NCBI GenBank assembly: GCA_010909165.1
Contig: MU008214.1
Location: 1 to 64,000, forward strand
DNA length: 64,000 bases
Direction: 5' to 3'
DNA from: Anthoceros angustus
Taxonomy: Eukaryota > Streptophyta > Anthocerotopsida > Anthocerotales > Anthocerotaceae
A program made the translations under genes and the position numbers. This document shows, in pieces, positions 46,229 through 56,830 of this stretch. Position 1 is the stretch's first letter. Each line of letters starts with the position of its first letter. The notes under the pieces are model-generated. The model had not been told where the DNA came from. It saw nothing but the letters and a program-made list of their open reading frames with translations, and did not search any database.

Positions 46229-46969
46229 ATGAGCGCCGAGGATAATTCCAGTACAATACTTGAAGAAGAAATAGAAGAACTATATGAACCTTCCACGGAA
46301 GGTGCATCTAAAATATTGATCCTTTTGTTACAACATGATGTTTGTAGTCTAACTTTTCAACAATAAAGTGTAAAGACAAATTCAAATAATTTTGTTTTGA
46401 AAACTTTATGTTCAAAAATATTTTAATTAATTAGTAAACAAGAACATTCTCTATAAGCTGAAAATTTTCAAATTCTTCTGTTGTCCTTCTGTTTATATAG
46501 AGATATTACCTTACTTCTTTAATCAATATATACTATTTGAATTTCATCAACTTCAATTTAGGCTCTTAATGTAGAACTTGAAGAGTATGCCTTGTGGCTT
46601 GGAATGGATCTTCCCCAAGACAGTCGATTTTTATGGATTGCAAGGGAAGGTTTAATAGCTCCATTACCAACGAATTGGAAACCTTGGTAATAGTTTACAT
46701 ATTATTTTTCAAAAATAATAAATGAAAAAATGTACCTTATTGAAATTCTGTTGTATATTTTGCAGTAGGACTTCTGATGATGAAATTTACTACTTCAACT
46801 TCTCAAGTGGAGATAGTATCTGGGACCATCCTTGTGACCAATATTATAGGTATAATATTTAAAAATAAAATATTATTTTTATATATAAGTTTCTAAAACC
46901 AAATGATATATTGACTCATAGCACTGCAGAACCCTATATGTGGAAGAGAAAAACAAGCTAGAACAAGAA
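46229..46969 (+). CDS. CEP164-like WW-domain protein, N-terminal exons only
   Basis: Four exons join in phase: 46,229-46,301, 46,575-46,686, 46,766-46,849 and 46,930-46,969, with GT-AG introns of 273, 79 and 80 nt. The product starts [20 protein letters not shown], has the helix [26 protein letters not shown], then a WW domain: LPTNWKPC...[20 protein letters not shown] with both tryptophans. This is the diagnostic N-terminus of CEP164, the distal-appendage protein that docks basal bodies and recruits TTBK2 in ciliated eukaryotes; in land plants cilia exist only in sperm of seed-free groups, cycads and Ginkgo. A donor at 46,970 has no later exon here; unrelated sequence begins near 47,040, so the gene is truncated, a captured fragment, or ends by reading on to a TAA near 47,009. 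Confidence 0.75.
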
Positions 46970-47319
46970 GTAAGCTTATTCTCTAACTTAAAGTGTTTGA
47001 AAGATTAAAGTCTAAATATGAGGTATCATACATCCTAACACGTATGTACAATTGTTTTTCTTTTTGAAGGGTAAGCCCGGAACCGTCCAAGGTACCTAAT
47101 TCCTGTACCTGGAATATTTAGAATATCATCTGTAGGTAAAATGACCTGAGTGTTGCCGACTCGTAATATACGCCGACCGATGTTTGCAGCGAGTGCCGAA
47201 GGAGAAGATGATAGCTTTGTGCCCTCCTCGAGTGAGCAGGTGCGTACCTTCGCACACTTGGCCATTGGAAGCGGTGAAAGCTGAGGAAGAACCTAGGCTG
47301 CGGTACACACAACTTATGG

Positions 47320-49020
47320 ATGCAGAGTTTTTCTCAGAGAAGGCATCCGGTGCTGGACGTTCAAGAAGGATATGGCCGCGCCGGAGAGGCATCCACGAAT
47401 CCCATCCAGGAAGGCGCGTCGCCGGATACGTTGCATGCAAGGCATTATGATTTGATTGCAAGAAAGCCGGGTGAAACGAGAGAGAAATTGAAAGCCTTGT
47501 TAGCGCAACCTGAAGTGCCAGGGCAAGGAGGAACGGAAGGCTTGACAGCGCAAGTGGAGAGGTATATGCGAGAACAGAGTGATAGTTTCTTCCAAAAGCT
47601 TAGGACAGAAGTGATGGAGAAGGTAGGTACGGGTTTGCACAAGGAAATGTACAAGGGCAAAGGCAAGGAAGTCCTCCGTGGTTCTGAGCACTCTTTAGGA
47701 GAAGGAGAAGGAGAAGGAGAAGGAGAAGGGGGACAAGAATCACGGGATGACGCCATGAGAGCCATTGAATCACGGTTGAATGAACACGTAGAACGAAGGC
47801 TGGAGGAGCTGAGGCAAGATATCGTTACGAGGCTGGATCCGCGTGCTTCCGACCAAGAGGGCGCACATGGTCGGTCGATGATGGTCATCAACCTCAACTT
47901 AGAGCCGAAGGACACGCAGGAACGAGGATCAAAAGAGAAGCTCAATATTACTGTAGAAAAAATGTGCATGGAGAACGCACCTTTCTCATTTGGAGTTGAC
48001 ATAGACAGGACATCGGAGGGGCCAAAGGAGGAAATCTCTTACGTCGTGAAAATTGCTCAGCAAACTAGTGCTCCGCATCCGCCGGAGAGCACGGATCACA
48101 TGCTTGGCAGCAAAAAAAAAACAACCTCCAATAACGAGAGCCGGGCAGCCGGCACTTGGATCGGAACACACAGCAGAAGGGAAGCATCAGGCAGACATTT
48201 AAGGAATCACGGACAAGATCCCTTCCGTATACAGTGTCCCCAAAGATCAGCGCAGCTCAGTGGCTCAAAGCCAAAATATACAAGGGCTCAGAAATCAGCC
48301 CAAGGAGCAACATCGAAACCCGTTTACACAGTAAGCATCACGCGCCAGAAGAGGGACAGGGATACTCGTAATCGGTTTGTTAGGGCAAAGACTGTTTTCC
48401 TAGCAGTCAGGGCGAAAGGGAGATGGGAGGAAGCATGTCAGTCCTTGAATCCAACACAGTCACGGCAGGATAGTCAGGCAAGAAACACAGGTGACATTGT
48501 GACATATCAACCAGAAAAAGAAAATCGCTCTCCAGTCCAAGGAGAAATGTGCAAAAATGACAAGAAAGGCGCTAGATCTACAGCCATTGCTGTTCCCAGG
48601 ACTTTGGAACATCCTGAGGACATCTCGTACAGTACCACCACCAGTTCAGAGAACAGCGACCTCAGACTAGACACAGTAGACTCTCTAAGAACACAATCAA
48701 TGACTGTCCTTTCAAATCCAGTTTGGGTGGACAAAGCAGGTTGGAACCTCTTGGTGAAGCCTACGGACGAAAGATTGATTTCCTTACTCTTAAACATGAT
48801 AGTATTGAACCTCCAAATGCAACTAGGAGCTGCAGGTGGTTGCCAGGATCTGTACAGAAGCATCAATGCTGAAGGGCAACTGCAAGGTCATCCTTATCTC
48901 AACCGAAAACAAGGTATTGGAAACCTACTCGACAAACTGCTCAACATGAGTGGTTATGGAAAGCTTTGGAAGGCCTGGTCAAGACTCCTGCACGGCAATC
49001 ATCCAAGCTTCGAGACATAA
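47320..49020 (+). CDS. Hypothetical protein, intact 566-codon ORF
   Basis: The longest open frame in the window. It starts MQSFSQRRHPVLDVQEGYGRA; the frame is open back to 47,278, just after a TGA. Features: helical KLKALLAQPEVPGQGGTEGLTAQVERYMREQSDSFFQKLRTEVMEKV (residues about 55-105); a GEGEGEGEGEG tract from a GGAGAA repeat (47,698-47,730); a coiled-coil NEHVERRLEELRQDIVTRL; a long basic, Ser/Thr/Gln-rich middle; and a hydrophobic LISLLLNMIVLNLQMQLGAAGG near residue 500. No family recognised. It may be a transposon structural protein or a young gene. A large open frame in ordinary composition argues for recent or present coding. Confidence 0.5.
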   Translation: MQSFSQRRHPVLDVQEGYGRAGEASTNPIQEGASPDTLHARHYDLIARKPGETREKLKALLAQPEVPGQGGTEGLTAQVERYMREQSDSFFQKLRTEVMEKVGTGLHKEMYKGKGKEVLRGSEHSLGEGEGEGEGEGGQESRDDAMRAIESRLNEHVERRLEELRQDIVTRLDPRASDQEGAHGRSMMVINLNLEPKDTQERGSKEKLNITVEKMCMENAPFSFGVDIDRTSEGPKEEISYVVKIAQQTSAPHPPESTDHMLGSKKKTTSNNESRAAGTWIGTHSRREASGRHLRNHGQDPFRIQCPQRSAQLSGSKPKYTRAQKSAQGATSKPVYTVSITRQKRDRDTRNRFVRAKTVFLAVRAKGRWEEACQSLNPTQSRQDSQARNTGDIVTYQPEKENRSPVQGEMCKNDKKGARSTAIAVPRTLEHPEDISYSTTTSSENSDLRLDTVDSLRTQSMTVLSNPVWVDKAGWNLLVKPTDERLISLLLNMIVLNLQMQLGAAGGCQDLYRSINAEGQLQGHPYLNRKQGIGNLLDKLLNMSGYGKLWKAWSRLLHGNHPSFET

Positions 49021-49767
49021 GGGAACTATGAGTATGAGCTTGTACAAGTTAGGCCACAGCGGAATGGATAGAAGGAGAAGACAGTACAGAACTATGACTA
49101 CTGAACAGTGTAGAATATACAAAGCTTGGAAGCTCGTACGCTGTTTGCAACAGGGAACAGCAATCTTTCTAGACTATGGGTAACCACGTTGACCATGCCT
49201 GAAACCTTTAGCACATCGCGTGTTGGAGAACAGCGTGTTTCCTTCAGGGTCCGAAGGCTGAATTCACCATTTGCAAAAAGTGAAGATGCCAGAAGAACCA
49301 TCAACAGAAACCCAAGGGCAGGGAGCACAACATGAGACAGCGAGGCAGTACGAGACATCAGGTACGTACTTTGGCAATTGCCAGATGTCCCAAGCTTCCA
49401 GCGCAAGAATGTACAAACCCTTCACCAGCTGCCATTAACTCAGATTTATGCTCAGATTTATGATATTCAAACCAGCAGTAAAAGAAGGAAGGGGTGAGCA
49501 GCCGACGCTGGCCGATGGCATAGTTGATTGCCGTACGCGGCCATGTTAAGCTTGTAGAAACTACGGGAGAGGTCAGACTGTCATATAAGACAGGGTAATA
49601 CTCATGACCATTCCTCAGGAGTTGAAAATGCACGAGAGCAACCGCATGTTACCCTGGGATCTTTACGCAACAAATAGATGTCCAAATAATGCTGTATTCA
49701 CATTGGTTCCGAAACAGGAGAATCTTGGCAATATACAAGAAAACAGCTGCCTTGCGCAGCTCCTATT
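49021..49767. other. Gene-free interval after the 566-codon ORF
   Basis: Short frames only; nothing recognisable. The 3' UTR of the EGY2-like gene must end here (that gene reads leftwards to a stop at 49,768). AATAAA-type signals are not obvious on the minus strand. Confidence 0.4.
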
Positions 49768-52596
49768 TTAGGCAAATGGAGAAGGATACGGGAAGTAGAC
49801 AAGCAGACCCAGGATAAGCACAGCCAAACCAACGGCAACACCTTTGTTATCCGGGGGTGTTATCTCTTGTGCTTGAGGGGCTATAGGACCTCTTTGTAGA
49901 AATATAACCAGCACCACCCAGTAAAGAGCTAGGTCATTGAATATGCCAGCAAGACCCAGAAGCGCTACAGACACTCCATTAACACGTGACCATACCTGAA
50001 CAAGGCGATGCAAAAAATCATGTACCTATACAGCTCCAAAAAGCATACCAAAGGCACAAGAATAGACACTGAAGGTTAATACTAACCTTTCTTCCCCAAA
50101 GAGCTTGTGAGATGCGGCCTCCATCAAGCTCTCCGATTGGAATACTGTTGATGGCATTGATAAGAAGGCCCGTCCACGCTGCTAGCACGATGGGATTCAC
50201 TGCAACTGCTACCCCGTCCTTCAGCGCATCTCCCAAAATAGCTTTCGCTGCAGACGTGACATTGTTAGAGGCGACTGAAATGTACACAAGGCAATGTGTC
50301 TGAACACGTCACGAGACATTCGTCACAAAGTACCATTCAGACGTCTCAGGTAAGCTCTCTAAACTATCCAACCTGAGAATCCATTTACATTCACCCTCAC
50401 CTATCCCACCCACAAGAAGGGATTCGTGGAAAGCTGAAGAGTCAACAAGAATTGCTTGCCCATCACCAGGAGGTACAAGAAACCCGAATACGATCACGGA
50501 CAAAGCAAATAGACTCCCCGCCAAAGGTCCAGCAGCTGCAACCTCCACCAACTCCTGTCGGCTTGGAAGGATGTTTGAAATCCTCGTGATGACTCCAAAG
50601 CATCCAAGCTGGATGAATGAAGAGAAAACGATTCAGTAATTCTAGAGACAGTGTTCGCTGTTGCCGATAGTCTCCAGCCAAGTTGAACAAAGGTCTCTGC
50701 ACAAAAATACCTGCCAACTCGGGATGAGGAAGGGGAAACCGAGCTCAGCTCCTCGTTTCTTCGCAACATAGTAGTGACCAGCTTCATGAGCACCCAGTAC
50801 TGCCAAAGTAACCAGGGCCAAAGGCAGCCCTTCCAAAAGAACGTCCAAGCTCCTAGAGGAGAGCCTGCATGAAAATTTTGGCTGGAGATCAAGGGGGCCT
50901 GGCTTTTCTTAGTAGCCCCGTCATTTCCAAAGGTTTGGTAGAAGTTGTTCCCTTGCAATGCAATCACTCCACTTGAAGAATGTTGATGCAAACTTGAGAA
51001 GAAAATCACATCCTTTGTTGAATCCAAAGGGCTATAGTATTTACGAGAAATCGAAGCTAGAAGATGGGGAGACGCGGAGCAGAATCGTGACGATGGACAC
51101 GAGCCCAAACGCAACTGCCGCAAACCACTCAGGTAGAGCTGTAGAGATGCAGATGACAACCAAGGCATAAGATTCACGATGAGAAACCACATAATGAAAT
51201 GCCAAAATCTAGCGACCTAACTTGCCTGCCTGACAAGAGGTAGCGGAATAGAAAGCTGAAAGACACCACCGTAACAACTTACGGCAATTGCTGAGAATGC
51301 CAATTCAAGTGAGGAAACCTGTTTGGGATACTTACGTGTCGGATCAGGTTGCAATGACTCCTTCGAAACTACTACGGCCACCGGCTTATCATCATTCGGA
51401 CTAACCAACAGAAAAAGCTTGTACAAGTCGCCAAACTTATCCTGCACATCAAAAGAACTGCATGGGTATGGTAAGGAGCATGCAGAGCGCGTTGTTCATG
51501 AATGAAATTGGTAGCCGCACCGTATGTACGATAACTTAGTTATCTTGTAAGACCCTCCCCATACCTGCAGTCGACTGGTCAGCTTGCTATAGCTCTTTGC
51601 TGCCTCTCCCCGCAAATTCCCTTGAAACAACACTCCTCCCTGCAAGCAAGCCCCAAAACTCAACTGTGGTGAGAAATGGGGTGAGGCCCTTGAAAAGTGA
51701 GGGATCAATCCACCACGTCCCTGCTGCTACTTTACCTCGTAGGGCTCCTGACTGGTCACAAAGAAGGTGTCAAAGCCAAACACTTGGTCACGAAGCACCT
51801 CAGTAACCCCTTTCGGGAGCCTGGCAGCTGCAATAGGGGGCTGTTACATGTGTTACCAACAGGGCACCAGCGTCAGCACCTACAGGCAAAAGTCCGTCGG
51901 AATGTGCATCGTAGAAGTCATGAGCAGTCTTTGGTGGAGTACCTTCACCCCTGGCAGAGGTGACCCAGTGGACAGCTTCGAACCCTGGGATGTATCCTGA
52001 GCATCGCACGTCCCAGCAGTCACTGAATTGCAGTCTGGAAACCCGCAATCTTCCAGAATTGCAGAAGCAGAGCATGGATGTTGGTATCTACCTTGCTCGA
52101 TTCTATTCCAGTCTCGGACCGCAGCTCTGAGTTGGACTCCACCACATCCTTCTTGCCATCCTGCTGGCGATGCCATACGTTGGTAAGGGTAAAGCCAAAC
52201 GCAGAAGGACGAGATTGAGCGAACCAGCAACCTGTTCCCTGTCGGCATTGACGCCAGGCGACTGATCCTCATTATCGCCTTGCGGTGGCAGTGCTCGGCA
52301 TTTCCTCCACTCTCTGCGAACAAGACGAGTACGAGGCTGACGAATTTGCAACAGCCTTCAACAACCAAGACGCGACAGTGTTCGGCTAGAGAGACAAGAG
52401 GTGCCGAGACAAAAGTGTGAGACCTGACTGACGACTTGCTGCCAATGCTGCTTAATGCCAGTGGCCATCGCCGCAGGTTTGATGGACTGCAGCGAGAAAC
52501 GACACCGCAAGGTGCACAGGTGAGCCAAGTCAGGTTGGGCAAGCACGCCCGCGGCGGAGGCACGACAGGCGACAAGGAGAGCAGAGGAAGACTCAT
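49768..52596 (-). CDS. EGY2: EGY2-like chloroplast site-2 protease
   Basis: Eight 3' exons fit in phase: 51,827-51,736, 51,639-51,565, 51,441-51,336, 51,138-51,045, 50,864-50,711, 50,608-50,401, 50,247-50,087 and 49,995-49,768. Together they read VFGFDTFFVTSQEPYE, GGVLFQGNLRG, FGDLYKLFLLVSPNDDKPVAVVV, LPEWFAAVAFGLVSIV, LGAHEAGHYYVAKKRGAELGFPFLIPSWQ, CFGVITRISNILPSRQELVEVAAAGPLAG, INSIPIGELDGGRI and LQRGPIAPQAQEITPPDNK. HEAGH and N-x2-P-x2-E-LDGG are the zinc-binding motifs of S2P metalloproteases, so it looks active. EGY proteins are thylakoid or plastid-envelope membrane proteases needed for chloroplast development. N-terminal exons are less certain: ATG at 52,596 with a Ser/Leu/Pro-rich transit peptide, and acidic linker exons between about 52,350 and 51,950. 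EGY2 rather than EGY1 is favoured by the FGFDTFFVTSQEPYEGGVLF block. Confidence 0.92.
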
Positions 52597-52599
52597 GAT

Positions 52600-53086
52600 T
52601 TTTGCGGTGGCATAATTGGTCGGAGCCGGCACAAACAACCGTTCCCGATCCCGATCGTGGAGCCCTAGCTCGTCAGAACCTCAAGTTCGTTTCGATAAGA
52701 TGGATCGGAAGTGAACGGAAGGGAACGTGACCACTCTAGCCAGAGACCCGCTTCAGAACTTCATCAGAAGACAAAATCTTTACACGCATGTGAAGGTGAC
52801 AAATGTAGCGGAACAGTGCACCTCTCAGGGGTCTGTCTGGTCTGTACACGGATGGGATCACTGTGGTCATAATGAAATGTGTAGGCACCTGAAGGGGATG
52901 TAGTATCAGTGGTGGCTGGCCTTCAACCTCTGGTTCTATGAGGCAGTGAGTTGTGAATCTACCTCGCCTGGACAGGAGGACATTTCGCTATGACCAGTGA
53001 CCATAAGGGACCTAAGGTAAGAATTGGTGCGGCCGGAGAGTGAAAGGCGTGATGCAAACCCCGACATGGCAAGGCATGTGCAAGTA
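52600..53086. other. Intergenic DNA between EGY2-like start and BRG-like stop
   Basis: Contains the EGY2-like promoter and 5' UTR (right of 52,596 on the minus strand) and the 3' UTR of the RING gene. No other feature seen. Confidence 0.5.
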
Positions 53087-54123
53087 TCACGACATGTACA
53101 CTTGCACACTAGCGTTCTTGAGCGCGCGGCATATGGGACATGTGTCCAGCCGACTCTCGCAATCCTTGCAAAGGCAGAGGTGCCTGCAAGGTAACAAGAG
53201 AATGGAAACTTCATTGGACTTGCAGAGCCTGCAGATCCTCTGTTCCCTAAGCTCTCGATTTTCCTTGTTGAAGGCCCGAGCTTGGGCATGAGCTTGGGCC
53301 TGTGCATCCACATTCCCATCAGCTTGCGAGGAGCATGCATCATCCGCTTCACTGTCCCCACACCCTTCCCTGCTGTAATGATCCCGCTCGCGGCTGAGGT
53401 TGACAGCCTGCTGGTAATTGCTCTTCAAGGCGATGAGCATGTTTTCCGTGGTCTTGACCTTGTTCTGCCACAGATGAGCCTCCAGGTTGAGATGCTTCAC
53501 AAGCTCCTCCAGCTCCAGATTCCTACACCTCAGCTTGTCCAATTCCAAATCTTTGTCGCTGAGACGTTTGGAAACGCGCTGCTCCACGGCCTCTAACAAA
53601 GCTGCGGCAAATTTCTGTCTCTTGTGCTGCAGAGTGTGCCTCATTTGCTCTCCCTGAAACACGCAAACGCAAGGCTATCAGCACCCGCAGGAGCTGGGAG
53701 CCAGCAGAAAGCTTCCTGAGGACTCGCCCGGAAGGGCGCGACTGTGGCCGTTACCTGCAGTGTGAGGTAGAGGTCGGTGTCTTGGCGTTGCTGATAGAGG
53801 CTAGAGGTGAAGTCATGGTGCAGTAGAGAAAGCGCAGGCGCGGTGGTGCCGCTGGCGGGAGGAGGCGAGGGGAAAGCGTCGTCCTGGAACGCCAGCCTCA
53901 AGCCAGTGGAGACCGGGGCGGCAATTGTGGCAGCGCAGGCGTTGTGCAGGCCGAAATCAGGTGCAAGCTGCGCAGATTGCCGACTTCTTTTCCGGTCGCA
54001 TGCCGTGGCTGGCTGTAGATTATTATCGTTAGAGAAGAGCGGAGTGCAGGATACCGGCTGCGGCGGCAGCGGCGGCACTGCAAAAGCACAGAATTGTGAG
54101 ACGCACATCCACAGCTCGCACAT
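53087..54123 (-). CDS. BOI/BRG-type RING E3 ubiquitin ligase
   Basis: Two exons are clear on the minus strand: one ending at 53,755 (donor GTAACG) and the last, 53,653-53,087 (acceptor TTTCAG). The join gives LYLTLQ-GEQMRHTLQHKRQKF, the conserved helix of this family. Upstream is PVSTGLRLAFQDD, also conserved; a long coiled-coil follows (ELEELVKHLNLEAHLWQNKVKTTE), then a C-terminal RING CRLCKSNEVSILLLPCRHLCLCKDCE...CPICR with C3HC4 spacing and the typical end ASVQVYMS. BOI and BRG proteins ubiquitinate regulators such as MYB108 and bind DELLA proteins, restraining cell death and gibberellin responses. The start is uncertain: 54,123 is the nearest in-frame ATG, but its Cys-rich leader is odd and an upstream exon is possible (acceptor TTTTGCAG at about 54,080). 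Confidence 0.9.
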
Positions 54124-54283
54124 GCAGGCAACGGCACAAATTATCCGCAATCAGAGCGCAGGCAGGAGGATGCCGTGCGTACCAATGTCGGCATACTGAT
54201 GAAACTGTTGAACAAACGAGGAAACGCAAGGATCGGCGGCGTCCTGTGCCGGAATATACCGCGTCCGCATCCTGCTGCCACCA

Positions 54284-54332
54284 AGACACACACACACACA
54301 CACAGACAAACAAACAAACAAACAAACAAACG
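54284..54332 (+). repeat. (AC)n and (AAAC)n microsatellite
   Basis: An ACACAC run followed by about six AAAC repeats, in the 5' flank of the RING gene. Confidence 0.9.
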
Positions 54333-54978
54333 AGCGCACTTGAGCATCAAGCGCGAGGGCAGCGGCAGGCGAAGGCACGAGAAGACAATCGGGAAGCATC
54401 GCACCTGTTGCGACAATCGGGAAGGAGAAAGCTGGAAGGCGAGGGAGCGCGACGGTCGTGCACGGCCATTGCGAGGCAGCAGGCGCTAGGGCGTCACGGT
54501 GGCGCGTCAATCGGGCGGGAGCAGGCGCAGCAGAAGCGGAGACATGATCGGCCCGGCGCCGGCAAGCTTAAGGCACGCAGGCAGGCAGGTAGACAAGAAG
54601 TGAGCGGAGCGCGGGAAGGCAAGGCAAGGCCCAAGTCCCAGCCGAGGCAAAGGCAACGAAGGGCCCTCGTCCGCGGAGAGACGCACCAGGGGTGGGAACG
54701 GTGGAAGGCGTGGAAGCGTAACAGGGGGTGTAGGTATTAACTCGTAAGGCCGAGAGGCGAGTTGAGGCGGGTTATTAGGGAATGGTTTTACTGGGAGTCC
54801 GGGAGGCGAGAGTGTCGGTGCGCAAATGGCATCTGATTCTGGCGCAAATGGCATCTGATTCTGGCAGCGTTTCATGTTTGATGGGACATGATTTTGGCAT
54901 TGATGGCAATTTGTGTTGTAGGGTGGAGCGTGGCGGTGGGGCGTTACGTCCCACATGCGAGTCAAACGTCTGACACGC

Positions 54979-55040
54979 TTGATCGTCCCGGACCCGGACC
55001 CGGCCCCGGACCCGGACCCGGACCCGGCCCCGGCCCGCCT
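54979..55040 (+). repeat. (CCCGGA)n hexamer minisatellite
   Basis: Tandem CCCGGA/CCCGGC hexamers, about ten units. The minus-strand translation would be an Arg-Val/Gly-Ser repeat, but no gene is supported here. Confidence 0.9.
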
Positions 55041-55418
55041 TCCCACACCCCTCCAATCATAGAATGTCATGTGGTTTTTTTTTGGCAACATCGCATCCGT
55101 TCCCTTGAGAAGCGCCAGGTTCCCTCCCGCTCTCATCGCTTTCCTTGTGGAGGAAACAACGACGATACGCCAGTCGAACCGTGATTCGACTCCACTGCCA
55201 GATCATCGGCACGAGACGTTATCAATAAACTCGAAACCTATTAGTAACTCCCACTCCGCTTTGCATGTGAAACAAAACGGGCGCCGGGTCCCATGATGGG
55301 GCTGTATGTCCGTACCATGGGAAACGAAGCGCAACGAAACGCAACAAAACGAAACGCAACGCACCGCATTAAGTGGAAACAAGGGTGCGGAAGCGATACA
55401 CGCGGGGTGCGGGATCCG

Positions 55419-55467
55419 CGCGGACAGGGACAGTGACAGTGACAGGGGCAGGGACAGGGACAGAGCA
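55419..55467 (+). repeat. (GACAGG)n hexamer repeat
   Basis: GACAGG/GACAGT hexamers in tandem, the second of several hexamer tracts in 54.98-56.63 kb. Confidence 0.85.
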
Positions 55468-55739
55468 GGCGGCCCGGTGATGATGGCAGGTGGTGGGGAG
55501 GCCGGGCCAGCCCGGGCCAGCCCACTGCTGTCGCTGTCCCGATTTTACACAGGCTCACGCTCCAGTCCAGCTTCGCTTTAATGATGATCACATTCAGCCA
55601 TGATTGGCGCGATGCGGGGCGGGCCCCGCCGCTGCCTCGTGCACCCGCGTACAGTGTGCAGTATCATGTACACAACACCTGCACATGGAGTCCGCTGCCA
55701 GCCACGGCACTTATTATTATTATTCATCCATCATCATAC

Positions 55740-56000
55740 GGATGCGATGCCTGGGCCTGGGCCTGGACCTGGCCAGCCCTGGCGCTGGCCCCCCTGCGGG
55801 ACCCTGCCAACTCTCTCGTGTTGCATCTGTCTACGAGCAAGAACGAGGACAAGGACAAGGACAAGACGCGAGGCCGGATAATGATAATGATAATAATAAT
55901 AATGCGTGCAAGGCTCAAGCTGGGCGTTGGAAGCAACAAAGGGAAAGAAAGAGAGAGAAAGGGAAAGGGGAAAGGGAAAGGGAAAGGGAAACGGCGTGGA
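55740..56000 (+). repeat. Cluster of short tandem repeats
   Basis: In order: GGGCCT-type units near 55,750, GGACAA near 55,846-55,864, ATA/ATG trinucleotides near 55,878-55,903, and GGGAAA units near 55,955-55,990. Open frames across them are compositional. Confidence 0.85.
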
Positions 56001-56740
56001 GGAAGGGAGCGTGGCGTCACAAGAATGCGAGATACGGCGAGATACGCGGGATCCGCAACAGGGGCGCGGGCGTTTCCAGTGTCCACCAGTCCACCTACAA
56101 AGCACATAACGTGCACCGGAAGCGAGTGGGTCGCCGATTGAAACGGGGACGAGGCGTGACGACCATAGTGATGACATGTCATCGGTGAACATGTCACTGT
56201 CACTGGGCAGCCATATCACACACGACATCCGCCCGGGTTCGAATCCCGGGGCCGGCTGTCCCGCCCCTGCACCCGGGACGCTTGCCTCTTGGCGATTGCC
56301 TGCTATTTCACGATCGCTTCTGGACGACCATGCCTCCTGCCTCTGCCTCCTGCATACGCTTTGTGCATGCGCTGCACTTCACACGTATTCCGCGGACCTA
56401 CCACGTCACGGACTGGATCGCAACGCATCATCTCCTTATTGCCCAAACCCGCTCAAATTCCAATTCACCAAGCATTAACTGCTTTTCTTATCCGATTAAA
56501 GCTCGCCTTGTAACGTCTAACATTCATAACTGCTCTTGGGATTAGAGCGTGAGCGTGAGCGACTTTTTTTTAGGCCGGCGTACCCTGACATAAAAGGTAC
56601 ATACCCGCTTCCTGCTTCCTGCTTCCTGCTTCACCCACTCCGAGCACATGGAGACAACGAATACAAGCATACTTTTCACCAGATTTATGCATGCATCTAC
56701 TTTTCCTCCATCGAGTTTATTTTATGGAGATTAGTCCCCA
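56000..56740. other. Intergenic DNA with a tRNA-like T-arm
   Basis: No gene seen. CCGGGTTCGAATCCCGG at 56,233-56,249 is a perfect T-arm/Pol III B-box, but the acceptor and anticodon arms are missing. A CTTCCTG repeat sits at 56,607-56,632. Confidence 0.5.
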
Positions 56741-56830
56741 CCCTCTAAGGATTATTATTCCCCCTTGTCTTGGGATAGATGGGTTTTCCATCTCTTTTTC
56801 ATAATAAAATTTCCATTTCACGGTTTATTT
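56740..56830 (+). mobile_element. 5'-truncated LINE 3' end
   Basis: GATAGATGGG, CCATCTCTTTTTCATAATAAA and surrounding words match the 3' end of the LINE at 41,825-41,920 over about 90 bp. Only the tail is present, as expected from incomplete target-primed reverse transcription. Confidence 0.7.

Noticed and set aside
53282-53596. 104-codon plus-strand ORF
   Set aside because: Antisense shadow of the RING gene coiled-coil exon.
54096-54740. 214-codon plus-strand ORF rich in Arg, Gln and Lys, with QTNKQTNKQ
   Set aside because: It crosses the (AC)n/(AAAC)n microsatellite and the 5' end of the RING gene on the opposite strand; no domain.
55581-56228. Several ORFs with DKDKDK, GKGKGK or PFPFPF repeats
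   Set aside because: Direct translations of microsatellites in different frames.
56170-56256. Complete tRNA gene around the T-arm at 56,233
   Set aside because: No 5' acceptor strand matches GGCCGGC and no anticodon arm can be drawn.
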